In this document: in pieces, positions 9,077 to 15,920 of the stretch | Numbering within the stretch: the first letter of the stretch is position 1 | Layout: each line of letters begins with the position of its first letter | Source of the DNA: 02-FULL-45-11b sp041663485 | GTDB taxonomy: Bacteria; Patescibacteriota; Patescibacteriia; Buchananbacterales; UBA6539 | Assembly: GCA_041663485.1 (NCBI GenBank) | Contig: JBAYMO010000008.1 | Span: 1 to 44,063 of the forward strand | Direction: 5' to 3' | Length of the DNA: 44,063 nucleotides | Notes under the pieces: generated by a model | The model's database searches: none | What the model saw: the letters and a program-made list of their open reading frames with translations, nothing else | What the model was told of the DNA's origin: nothing | Program-made: the position numbers and the translations under genes

Positions 9077-9530
9077 GGTCATCAAGACGATAGAGCTCGC
9101 GCAAAAAACGCGCTACCATCTGGTCTAATCCCTCCCTCACAAATTTAATCCAAGGGCTGATGTTTGTTTCAGCCAAACAGCTTTCGTCGTAAGGAAATCT
9201 CAACACGACATCAAGCCTGATTTGCTCATAGCGACTGAAAGGTTCAATTAGCTGAATTGCTAAACATGGCCGTTTCTTGACTGCCCACCGCGGTTTTCTC
9301 AGGCCAAGAATGGATCGGGTATAAACCTCATAATTGACCATGATGCGATAAGCCAAGGGCACCAGGTTTAAACCTGCAAGTTGGCTCGGAGGAAATCGAT
9401 AATAAACCAAGCCGGCCACGTATCTCAGGGGTCGCCAACGGCTGTCCTCGGTTTGGGTGTAGGTAAACCCCAATTCCAAGGCTTTAAGCACGGTTAAACC
9501 AACTACCTCTCGATCAAAACGGATCAACAT
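9069..9530 (-). CDS. Hypothetical protein
   Basis: 153 residues, family not recognised. It is soluble, rich in Arg, Leu and aromatic residues, with no signal peptide and no Cys cluster (two isolated Cys). The start is supported by a strong Shine-Dalgarno (GGAGGATGG) about 10 nt upstream. Its terminator overlaps the stop codon. I see no clear promoter in the A+T-rich upstream stretch. Composition and signals match the other isolated G+C-richer genes here, so acquisition as a single gene is plausible. Confidence 0.6.
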   Translation of the reverse strand: MLIRFDREVVGLTVLKALELGFTYTQTEDSRWRPLRYVAGLVYYRFPPSQLAGLNLVPLAYRIMVNYEVYTRSILGLRKPRWAVKKRPCLAIQLIEPFSRYEQIRLDVVLRFPYDESCLAETNISPWIKFVREGLDQMVARFLRELYRLDDQA

Positions 9531-9604
9531 ATTCTGCCATCCTCCATGTTGTTGTCGGCAAAAAATTATTTTGAAATTATCATATTATTAAAATTTTAGC
9601 AAAC

Positions 9605-9625
9605 AAAAAATCCGTGGGTGCGGAT
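9605..9625 (-). terminator. Terminator after tRNA-Leu(UAG)
   Basis: Minus strand ATCCG-CACCCA-CGGAT followed by TTTTTTG, starting about 9 nt after the tRNA 3' end. Confidence 0.7.
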
Positions 9626-9633
9626 ATAAATTA

Positions 9634-9717
9634 TGCAGGCGGAGAGACTCGAACTCTCAATCCCTTTCGGGAACATGCTCCTAAGGCATGCGTGTATACC
9701 AATTCCACCACGCCTGC
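9634..9717 (-). tRNA. tRNA-Leu(UAG)
   Basis: A cloverleaf with a long variable arm. The acceptor stem is GCAGGCG/CGCCTGC with discriminator A. The anticodon stem CATGC/GCATG encloses loop CTTAGGA, giving anticodon TAG. The T-arm is GAGAG-TTCGAGT-CTCTC. CCA is not encoded. A terminator follows. Confidence 0.95.
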
Positions 9718-9770
9718 AAATAAGATTGAATGGCTTTTTTAATAATCGCTAATTTTTTAAATATTGTCAA

Positions 9771-9798
9771 TAAAAAAGAGGCGGTAACATTACCGCCC
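9771..9798 (-). terminator. Terminator after the 9832-10437 gene
   Basis: GGCGGTAA-TG-TTACCGCC then TCTTTTTT on the minus strand. Confidence 0.8.
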
Positions 9799-9831
9799 AA
9801 GAAAATCGACAGAGGACAAAATTTAACGCTC

Positions 9832-10437
9832 CTAGCGCAATTTAATAACCTTCAAATCCATTTGAACAGAAGCGTTCCATTTGAAGTGAGCCAACGTCGC
9901 GCGGACAGCAAATTTCTTTGTGATGCTAATATTATCCCACTTCACCCTCGCAAGCAACTGACTCAGAGTGTCATATTCGGTGCAATCCAATTTCTCCCCC
10001 CTGAAAAAAATCGCCGGATTTTGCGGCGGCAAATACACGCCATGATTCTCTTCAACGATCCAGTACTGCCGAACCAAAGCGCACCCGTTATGATCATCAC
10101 TGAAGCCTTCTTGGGGCGTCCAGTTAGCATACTTCGGACAAAGTAAGGGCATCTGGCCAAGAAGAGTTGGGTCGGCGACTTCTACGCTGGCATTGATCCT
10201 CACTTTGTCAAAATCCCCAATACATGAGGACATTAATACGCCGCCAATCAATTCAATGTTGAATGGATTGCTGAGAAACGCGTGCCCAAAAACCAACCGT
10301 AATTCATCGCCAAAATACTTGTCACGAGTAAGACTCTTCCAATGGCTAATGGAAGATTCACGATTCGGCACACCCAAATCCTGACCGGCTTCCAACAGAT
10401 TGTCCAAACAACAACGCTTTTGATCTTCGCTTATCAT
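9832..10437 (-). CDS. Hypothetical protein
   Basis: 201 residues from the ATG at 10437, chosen because GGAGG sits 7 nt upstream. A longer open frame to 10497 would place that site inside the coding region. Family not recognised. The N-terminal part is charged (ISEDQKRCCLDNLLEAGQDLG). The C-terminal half has several alternating strand-like stretches (e.g. VKWDNISITKKFAVRATLAHF), and scattered Cys are present. No signal peptide. It has its own promoter (10535-10563), a hairpin over its Shine-Dalgarno, and its own terminator. Some features recall a small virulence- or phage-type accessory gene, but that is not shown. Confidence 0.6.
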   Translation of the reverse strand: MISEDQKRCCLDNLLEAGQDLGVPNRESSISHWKSLTRDKYFGDELRLVFGHAFLSNPFNIELIGGVLMSSCIGDFDKVRINASVEVADPTLLGQMPLLCPKYANWTPQEGFSDDHNGCALVRQYWIVEENHGVYLPPQNPAIFFRGEKLDCTEYDTLSQLLARVKWDNISITKKFAVRATLAHFKWNASVQMDLKVIKLR

Positions 10438-10440
10438 GGT

Positions 10441-10455
10441 AAAACCTCCGGTTTT
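10441..10455 (-). promoter_or_regulatory. Hairpin enclosing the Shine-Dalgarno
   Basis: AAAACC-GGA-GGTTTT on the minus strand is a perfect inverted repeat. The GGAGG ribosome-binding site of the 10437 gene lies in its loop and 3' arm, so the fold could limit translation initiation. Confidence 0.5.
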
Positions 10456-10534
10456 TTCTACGGCCACCCGGGCCGGAACCACAACCAAGACTGCCAAGAC
10501 GGCTCAGCCGATTCAACTGAGAATCAGCGACTTA

Positions 10535-10563
10535 AATTTAATTCTTCAATTCAAAATTGTCAA
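10535..10563 (-). promoter_or_regulatory. Promoter of the 9832-10437 gene
   Basis: Minus strand TTGACA (10558-10563), 17-bp spacer, TAAATT (10535-10540). The leader is about 90 nt and G+C-rich, with possible stems. Confidence 0.7.
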
Positions 10564-10565
10564 CC

Positions 10566-10594
10566 TTGACAATAACAAAAAATAATAATATCAT
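10566..10594 (+). promoter_or_regulatory. Divergent promoter of the candidate small RNA
   Basis: Plus strand TTGACA (10566-10571), 17-bp spacer, TATCAT (10589-10594). It stands nearly back to back with the minus-strand promoter at 10535-10563, yet no ORF follows before a terminator. Confidence 0.6.
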
Positions 10595-10600
10595 AATAAT

Positions 10601-10714
10601 GAGCTTTAGGCTCAACATAGCGCGAAAAGCCCGACCTTGGTCGGGTTTTCGTTGTTTTAATCAGCCGATAAAATCAATATGGCGCCAACCCATTTTTAGG
10701 GTTAGGCGCTTTTA
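10601..10714 (+). ncRNA. Candidate small RNA with three stem-loops
   Basis: The non-coding interval 10438-10776 holds this element. Downstream of the plus promoter come GAGC-TTTAG-GCTC, then CCCGAC-CTTG-GTCGGG followed by TTTTCG, then a long GGCGCCAACCC/GGGTTAGGCGC hairpin followed by TTTTATT. No open frame with a ribosome site is present. It fits no RNA family I know, and may end at the second or third hairpin (about 50 or 114 nt). This is inference from signals only. Confidence 0.4.
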
Positions 10715-10715
10715 T
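10681..10715 (+). terminator. Intrinsic terminator of the candidate small RNA
   Basis: GGCGCCAACCC pairs with GGGTTAGGCGC (one bulged A), followed by TTTTATTAT. No protein gene on this strand ends upstream of it. Confidence 0.65.
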
Positions 10716-10733
10716 TATAATTAATAACCAATG

Positions 10734-11186
10734 ATTAATAGATAAAATTTCTAATTTTTAATTTTAAATTAATTTCATGACTAAATTTTCAAATGCCTAC
10801 GACCTAGAAGAGAGAACCGGTAAATTTGGCGAGGGTGTAATTGCTTTATGCAAAACGATAAAAATCACGATTTTTAATAAATCCATAATTTCTCAAATAA
10901 TTCGTTCCGCGACGAGTGTCGGCGCAAATTATATGGAAGCCAATGGTGCCAGCTCAAAAAAAGATTTCCGCAATAAAATTTATATTTCTAAAAAAGAACT
11001 GCAGGAAACAAAACACTGGCTCAGGATGCCGGCAGAATGTAACCCCGAAAAAAGATCGGAAATCGTCAAACTTTGGGCCGAATGTCATCAATTAACTTTG
11101 ATATTTCAAAAAATTACGCAATCTTTAAAAATTAAAAATTGAAAATTAAATGAAAATTTGAAATTAGAAATTGAAAATTGATTAAT
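10734..11186. repeat. Inverted repeat bracketing the first four-helix-bundle gene
   Basis: The left arm (10734-10775) ends one base before the start codon. The right arm (11141-11186) begins at the stop codon. The core AATTTCTAATTT (10746-10757) is perfectly inverted at 11161-11172, and ATTAAT ends and further A/T blocks pair imperfectly over about 42 nt. The right arm is also loosely period-7 (GAAAATT, GAAATTA, GAAATTG). The layout resembles the stem-bracketed intervening sequences of 23S rRNA. Confidence 0.6.
10777..11142 (+). CDS. Four-helix-bundle protein (23S rRNA IVS / S23 family)
   Basis: 121 residues matching the S23/IVP four-helix-bundle family: the helix containing IISQIIRSATSVGANYMEAN, then SSKKDFRNKIYISKKELQETKHWL, and a last helix ending in Leu-rich KITQSLK. 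In other bacteria this family is encoded inside 23S rRNA intervening sequences, and the fold is shared with Avd of diversity-generating retroelements. Here it stands alone, between inverted-repeat arms. There is no reverse transcriptase nearby. Its role is unknown, and RNA binding is only suggested by the relatives. Confidence 0.85.
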   Translation: MTKFSNAYDLEERTGKFGEGVIALCKTIKITIFNKSIISQIIRSATSVGANYMEANGASSKKDFRNKIYISKKELQETKHWLRMPAECNPEKRSEIVKLWAECHQLTLIFQKITQSLKIKN

Positions 11187-11201
11187 ACTAATTAAAAACC
11201 C

Positions 11202-13136
11202 ATGAAACCAAAAATTCTTATTACCATTTTTATGGCAACTCTAATTCCCTCTTTAACCTTCGCGGCCGCCAACCCCGGCGATGTTTTGATTAACGAAATT
11301 GCCTGGATGGGCACAACCGTCTCAGCCAATGACGAATGGCTGGAATTGTATAATCCAAGCGCGGCGGAAATTGATTTAACCGGCTGGATTTTGGAAGCCA
11401 GCGATGGCAGCCCAAAAATCAATCTAACCGGAAAAATTGCGCCAGCCGGCTACTTTCTACTGGAAAGAACCGACGACTCAACCGTCGCTAGCGTCAGCGC
11501 GGATCAAATTTATTCCGGCTCCATGGGTAATGATGGTGAATGGTTAAAATTGTATGATAATGCCAATAATTTGATTGACCAAATTGATGCTTCGGCCGGC
11601 TGGCCGGCCGGAGAAAACGAGAACAAAAAAACCATGGAAAAATCTGAAGCCGGCTGGCAAAACAGTCTTTTGCCTGATGGCACGCCCAAAACACAAAATT
11701 CAATCGCCACGAGCACCGAGGAAAACCCGGTCGCAACAGATGACGAGTCAGCCACAGAAAATTCCTCTACCCAAGACACGGCCGCCTCATCAGCCAGCTC
11801 AATCCCACCGGCAGAAATTTCAAAAATTTCCAAAGGTGAATTAATCATCAATGAAATTCTGCCCAATCCCCAAGGACCGGATAGCGAAAAGGAATTCATT
11901 GAGCTGAAGAATATCTCTAATCGATCGCTTGATTTGACCGGCTGCCAAATCAAAAATTCTAACCAGCAAAAATTTTCGTTAGCCGGACAAACTCTCGCGC
12001 CACAGGCCATAATGACATTCTATCGAAAAGATACCAAGCTGATTTTGAATAATAATAAAGAAAAAGTCAGTCTTTGGGCGGCCAACAATAAATTGCTTGA
12101 CGAAATAAGCTACAAGACAGCGGCCTTGGAAGATAAAAGTTTTCAAAAAAATCCAGAATTAGACCATCCGAGCAAAACCTGCTGGGACAAACCAACGCCG
12201 GAAAAAGAAAACTATTGCGATTTGCCCATCTTGCCCATGGGCGTAATCAGCGGGCCCAACCTGGGCCAAGTCAATCAATTTTTAACCTTTGACGGTTCGG
12301 ATTCTTACGATCCAAAAAATCGCGACCTAAAATTTATATGGTCGTTCGGCGACGGCCGCGTTACCGAGGGCGCCGTGGCCAATCAAATTTATCTTCGGCC
12401 GGGAAATTATGAAATTTTGCTGAAAGTAATGGCTGACGAAAAAGCCAGCAGCACGGAAAAATTAAAAATTAAAATTCAAGATATTAAAACTGAGGCAGTA
12501 GAAAAAGAAAACTCTACCACGACCAGTGCGACATCAAACATAAATTCCACCACCACCGAAGCAATACTATTTAATCAGTCTTTGCCCAATATTTTTATTT
12601 CCGAATTTCTGCCCGACCCAAAAACCGATGAAAATAACAACGAATTTATCGAACTTTTCTCCGAAGAAAGTTATCCTTACGACTTGGGCGGATTATATCT
12701 TGATGATGCGGCCAATAAAACCAAACCTTATCAAATACCGGCCGGTACGGTTATAAAACCTAACCAATATCTGGCATTCTTTCGCTCTCAAACCAAGGTG
12801 GCTTTAAACAATGATCAAGATCAAGTCCGATTTTTAACTAAAAACAATCAAATAATTGACCAGGCCAATTATCAAAAAGCCAAGCCGGGTGTGAGTTTAG
12901 TCCGAGATGAAAATTATAATTGGCAAAGCAGCCAGACGCCAACGCCCAACGAGACTAACGTCATTGATAGCCCGAAAACAGAAGAACCAACCCAACCGAC
13001 TTCCACCTCGGCTAAAGTTTTGGGAGTTGAGTTAGACAATAACATCCCAAATCAATCTAAAAATAAACTTAAAAGATTTGTAGATAACATTTTTGAAACT
13101 ATTGGCCAAGGTTTAAAAAATCTATTCTTGCATTAA
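11202..13136 (+). CDS. Exported multidomain protein with three lamin-tail domains and a PKD domain
   Basis: 644 residues. A signal peptide (1-21, ending TFAA) is followed by a lamin-tail domain (~25-150: VLINEIAWMGT, WLELYNPS, DLTGWIL), a Ser/Thr/Ala-rich linker, a second one (~205-325: LIINEILPNPQG, EFIELKNIS), a PKD domain (~350-425: FDGSDSYDP, FIWSFGDG) and a third lamin-tail domain (~455-565: IFISEFLPDP, EFIELF). It ends in a basic, amphipathic C-terminus rather than a sorting motif. In CPR such proteins are exported and presumed to act in surface adhesion or in association with nucleases or other enzymes. No catalytic domain is seen. It probably starts its own transcript. Confidence 0.85.
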   Translation: MKPKILITIFMATLIPSLTFAAANPGDVLINEIAWMGTTVSANDEWLELYNPSAAEIDLTGWILEASDGSPKINLTGKIAPAGYFLLERTDDSTVASVSADQIYSGSMGNDGEWLKLYDNANNLIDQIDASAGWPAGENENKKTMEKSEAGWQNSLLPDGTPKTQNSIATSTEENPVATDDESATENSSTQDTAASSASSIPPAEISKISKGELIINEILPNPQGPDSEKEFIELKNISNRSLDLTGCQIKNSNQQKFSLAGQTLAPQAIMTFYRKDTKLILNNNKEKVSLWAANNKLLDEISYKTAALEDKSFQKNPELDHPSKTCWDKPTPEKENYCDLPILPMGVISGPNLGQVNQFLTFDGSDSYDPKNRDLKFIWSFGDGRVTEGAVANQIYLRPGNYEILLKVMADEKASSTEKLKIKIQDIKTEAVEKENSTTTSATSNINSTTTEAILFNQSLPNIFISEFLPDPKTDENNNEFIELFSEESYPYDLGGLYLDDAANKTKPYQIPAGTVIKPNQYLAFFRSQTKVALNNDQDQVRFLTKNNQIIDQANYQKAKPGVSLVRDENYNWQSSQTPTPNETNVIDSPKTEEPTQPTSTSAKVLGVELDNNIPNQSKNKLKRFVDNIFETIGQGLKNLFLH

Positions 13137-13157
13137 TCCATATCTGCCGAATTAGAG

Positions 13158-13186
13158 TTGACATAAATAATGAAATAACTTAAAAT
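13158..13186 (+). promoter_or_regulatory. Promoter of the Cys-rich 85-residue gene
   Basis: TTGACA (13158-13163), 17-bp spacer, TAAAAT (13181-13186). The leader is about 35 nt, ending in the GGAGG Shine-Dalgarno. Confidence 0.75.
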
Positions 13187-13228
13187 AATAAATCGTGGAA
13201 ACTGCTTATTAACTTTGGAGGAACCCCG

Positions 13229-13486
13229 ATGTGTGATGAGAAAAAAAGCCACCCACCGCCGGTTACCAAAAACCAATGTGGCTGCGGAGCGCTGGCCACA
13301 CAATGTAGTGGCATCTACCAGACGACGGATAGCCGATCATTATGCCCAATCTGCCATTGCCTGGCAGGTTTGGAGCTATCCGGCCAGCAGTGCCAAACTG
13401 CTATTTGCAATCGCAGCCGGCTTGACACGGCGTTTTGCCCTGGCAATCAAGGGAACACGTCCAAGTTGGGCAATCACCAGAATTGA
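13229..13486 (+). CDS. Hypothetical Cys-rich small protein
   Basis: 85 residues with ten Cys, including CGCG near residue 18 and CPICHC at 39-44. Metal binding or disulfides are likely. Family not recognised. The ATG at 13229 is chosen because TTGGAGG sits 7 nt upstream. An overlapping TTG-start frame from 13215 would include the Shine-Dalgarno itself and is rejected. Promoter and terminator are private to the gene. Its base composition is richer in G+C than the neighbours, which fits the cassette-like group. Confidence 0.6.
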   Translation: MCDEKKSHPPPVTKNQCGCGALATQCSGIYQTTDSRSLCPICHCLAGLELSGQQCQTAICNRSRLDTAFCPGNQGNTSKLGNHQN

Positions 13487-13491
13487 ACACG

Positions 13492-13526
13492 GGCCGAAGA
13501 AGTCGAAAGATTCATCGGCCTTTTTT
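13492..13526 (+). terminator. Terminator of the Cys-rich gene
   Basis: GGCCGA...TCGGCC stem followed by TTTTTT, starting 6 nt after the stop codon. Confidence 0.75.
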
Positions 13527-13529
13527 ATT

Positions 13530-13553
13530 TGAAAAGCCGCCTCGTGGCGGCTT
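13530..13553. terminator. Hairpin between convergent genes, likely guaA terminator
   Basis: AAGCCGCC-TCGT-GGCGGCTT. On the minus strand it is followed by TTTTC and lies just past the guaA stop. The T-run is weak. Confidence 0.5.
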
Positions 13554-13568
13554 CAAACTGTTTACCGA

Positions 13569-15374
13569 CTATTCCCACTCGATCGTGCCCGGGGGTTTAT
13601 TGGTAATGTCGTAAATAACTAAATCAATGCCGGAAATTTTTAGAATTTTTTGTGCCAAACTATTTAAAATATTTTCTGACATCTGATAAAAATTCACCGT
13701 CATGGCTTCCTCGGATTCCACCGGCCGCAAAATTATAGTTTCTCCTCCGTTCAAAGTCAGCGGCGCCAAAACTACGGGGAATTGCCAAATCTTTGTATAT
13801 AATTTATTTTTTAAAACTTCACGATTTACCAAATCATCAACTTGGCGCAGCAAGTCCAAGCGGGTTTTGGTTAAATATCCGGTTTTAATCTTTATTTTGG
13901 ACAACTCTGTGTCTTTGGGGGAGACTAAATAGGCCACGCGATTTACTTCTTTAATTTCATTGGTAATTTTCACGGACAAATCATGCAGCCTGGCAAAATC
14001 AAGCGAGCCGGTAATAATGGCCGGATGGCGGTAAGTCCGGTTATCACCCTGAACGCCGACACTCTTAATCGGCAAAACACAAATTTTATAATCCACCCCG
14101 ACTATTTGTTTTAATTTTTGATTCACAAATTTCAAGTTCTCAATTTTTTCCTGCCCCGTGGCACAAAGCGCGCGAATAAACAGTCCAGGTCCGGGGAACG
14201 GATGACGTTGCAGTAAAGATTTGGGTAAGCCCAATTTTTTTCCAATTTCTCTAACTTCATCTTTGTATAATTCTGCCAACGGCTCAACTAAAGCCCCCAA
14301 ACTCATTAATTTTAAAATTTCTTTTACGCGGTTATGATGAGTTTTAATTTTATCCGCGTGTTTAGTGCCGCCACTTTCAATCGTATCCGGATAAATTGTG
14401 CCTTGAGCTAAAACCCAATCTTTAGGTTTCATTTTCAATTCTTTCATCACTTCGTCTTTGACGGCCAAAAAAGTTTTACCGATAATCTGCCGCTTAATCT
14501 CCGGCTCTACTACCCTAGTTTCGGCCGCGAGGAATTTGTCAGTGGCATCAAACACATGTAAATCTGAAAATCCCGCCCGACTCAAAGCCGCTTGGACTTG
14601 CTTGGACTCATTTAATCTCATTGAGCCGGAATCAATATGCAAACCAAAAACTCTTTTTTTGCCCAAAACTTTTTCCAGCAGAGCGAAACAAACCGAAGAA
14701 TCCACGCCGCCGGAAACCAAAAGAAAAACCTTTCGTTTGCCCACCGTTTTTTTTATGTCTTTAATAATTTGTTTATAATATTGATCCAGCGACCAGTCTT
14801 TTTGACAATGACAGATATTAAAAACAAAATTATTCAGCATTTTCAAACCATAAGCCGAATGAGCCACTTCCGGATGAAATTGCAAACCAAAAATTTTCTT
14901 GGCCTCATGGCTCATGGCCGCGACCGCGCAATCAGCCGTTTGTCCCAAAACTAAAAAGCCTTCTGGCCAAAGACTGACCGCGTCGCCATGGCTCATCCAA
15001 ATTTTTGAGCATTTTGGCACGCACTTAAAAAGCGGACTGGAGTTAACCAGGCTTAATTCCGCGAAACCATATTCTTTTACTTTACCGGGCGCGACCTGAC
15101 CGCCAAAATGCTGGGCCAAAAGCTGATGGCCATAACATAAACCTAAAATGGGAATTTTTAACTCTAAAATTTTTGGGTTATAGGCCACCGCGGTTTTGTC
15201 ATAGACACTATTAGGCCCGCCGGACAAAATTACGCCCTTAACCCCTTTTAATTCTTTTAAATCAGCCGTCGGGGTGTAGATTTTAGCTAAAACACCCAGC
15301 TGCCTGATGCGCCGGGTAATTAAATGAGTGTACTGAGAGCCGAAATCAATGACGGCAATTTGAGTATTTTTCAT
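13569..15374 (-). CDS. guaA: GMP synthase (glutamine-hydrolysing), long form
   Basis: 601 residues. It converts XMP to GMP with glutamine and ATP. The N-terminal class-I amidotransferase has ILSGGPNSVYD, the nucleophile Cys in GLCYGHQ (~78) and LQFHPEVAHS. The ATP-PPase domain begins at about 215 with LVSGGVDSSV, followed by HIDSGSMR, QGTIYPDTIESGG and RHPFPGPGL. The C-terminus ends PPGTIEWE. The usual bacterial length is about 510-525. Roughly 75 extra residues lie between the conserved GVQGDNRTYRHP motif and the end, inside the dimerisation domain, somewhat like long eukaryotic forms. A TATAAT box at 15381-15386 lies just upstream. guaB is encoded on the other strand nearby. Confidence 0.95.
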   Translation of the reverse strand: MKNTQIAVIDFGSQYTHLITRRIRQLGVLAKIYTPTADLKELKGVKGVILSGGPNSVYDKTAVAYNPKILELKIPILGLCYGHQLLAQHFGGQVAPGKVKEYGFAELSLVNSSPLFKCVPKCSKIWMSHGDAVSLWPEGFLVLGQTADCAVAAMSHEAKKIFGLQFHPEVAHSAYGLKMLNNFVFNICHCQKDWSLDQYYKQIIKDIKKTVGKRKVFLLVSGGVDSSVCFALLEKVLGKKRVFGLHIDSGSMRLNESKQVQAALSRAGFSDLHVFDATDKFLAAETRVVEPEIKRQIIGKTFLAVKDEVMKELKMKPKDWVLAQGTIYPDTIESGGTKHADKIKTHHNRVKEILKLMSLGALVEPLAELYKDEVREIGKKLGLPKSLLQRHPFPGPGLFIRALCATGQEKIENLKFVNQKLKQIVGVDYKICVLPIKSVGVQGDNRTYRHPAIITGSLDFARLHDLSVKITNEIKEVNRVAYLVSPKDTELSKIKIKTGYLTKTRLDLLRQVDDLVNREVLKNKLYTKIWQFPVVLAPLTLNGGETIILRPVESEEAMTVNFYQMSENILNSLAQKILKISGIDLVIYDITNKPPGTIEWE

Positions 15375-15435
15375 AAATTGATTATATCCTAAATTTTAGT
15401 TAGAATAAAGTATAACACGGAAAAATACGTTTTAA

Positions 15436-15897
15436 GCAAGATAAGCAAGATAAAATAGTTATTTAAATCAACATAGCGCCAATTTATAAATAATCATTAT
15501 AATTATGGCGTTTAGTACCTTTAAAGATCTTTTAGTTTGGCAAAGAGCCCACAGTCTAACAAAGCTGATTTATAAAATTACGGAAAATTTTCCTCCTCAA
15601 GAACAATTTTCTTTGGCTAATCAGATGAGACGGGCAGCGGTTTCCGTACCTTCAAATTTAGTCGAAGGCTTAAGAAGAAAATCTTTAAAAAACAGTTTAA
15701 ATTTTTTCAATATCGCCGATAGCTCTTTGGAGGAATTAAAATATCAAATATTACTAAGTTTTGAATTAAATTTTATTAACCAAGAAGCGTATAATCAAGC
15801 TAATGATTTGGCTGAACAAACCGGCAGACTTCTCTACCGTTTTATCCAATCTCAAAAAAAGAACCTTTTGGCTTAAATCTTATCTTGCTTATCTCGC
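15436..15897. repeat. Inverted repeat bracketing the second four-helix-bundle gene
   Basis: GCAAGATAAGCAAGATAA (15436-15453) is inverted at 15880-15897 as TTATCTTGCTTATCTCGC, with 17 of 18 positions matching. A third partial copy, CTTATCTTGCTTAC, lies at 15907-15920 directly before the guaB start. The right arm begins 3 nt after the S23 stop codon. A transcript would fold the gene into a long stem-closed loop. Confidence 0.75.
15505..15876 (+). CDS. Four-helix-bundle protein (23S rRNA IVS / S23 family)
   Basis: 123 residues with the classic family signature: FKDLLVWQRAHSLTKLIY, FPPQEQFSLANQMRRAAVSVPSNLVEG, SLEELKYQILLSFELNFI. It is clearly the same family as the gene at 10777 but diverged. 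It lies between divergent guaA and guaB within an 18-bp inverted repeat, with weak translation signals. The family is named after ORFs in 23S rRNA intervening sequences. Its presence here between housekeeping genes suggests an inserted element. Biochemical function is unknown. Confidence 0.9.
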   Translation: MAFSTFKDLLVWQRAHSLTKLIYKITENFPPQEQFSLANQMRRAAVSVPSNLVEGLRRKSLKNSLNFFNIADSSLEELKYQILLSFELNFINQEAYNQANDLAEQTGRLLYRFIQSQKKNLLA

Positions 15898-15920
15898 CAA
15901 TATTACTTATCTTGCTTACT

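Noticed and set aside
13215..13532. TTG-start frame overlapping the Cys-rich gene
   Set aside because: It would begin inside the Shine-Dalgarno of the ATG-start frame, and its product is Arg-rich low-quality sequence.
10777..15876. Diversity-generating retroelement suggested by Avd-like four-helix proteins
   Set aside because: No reverse transcriptase, template repeat or variable repeat is visible in the window.
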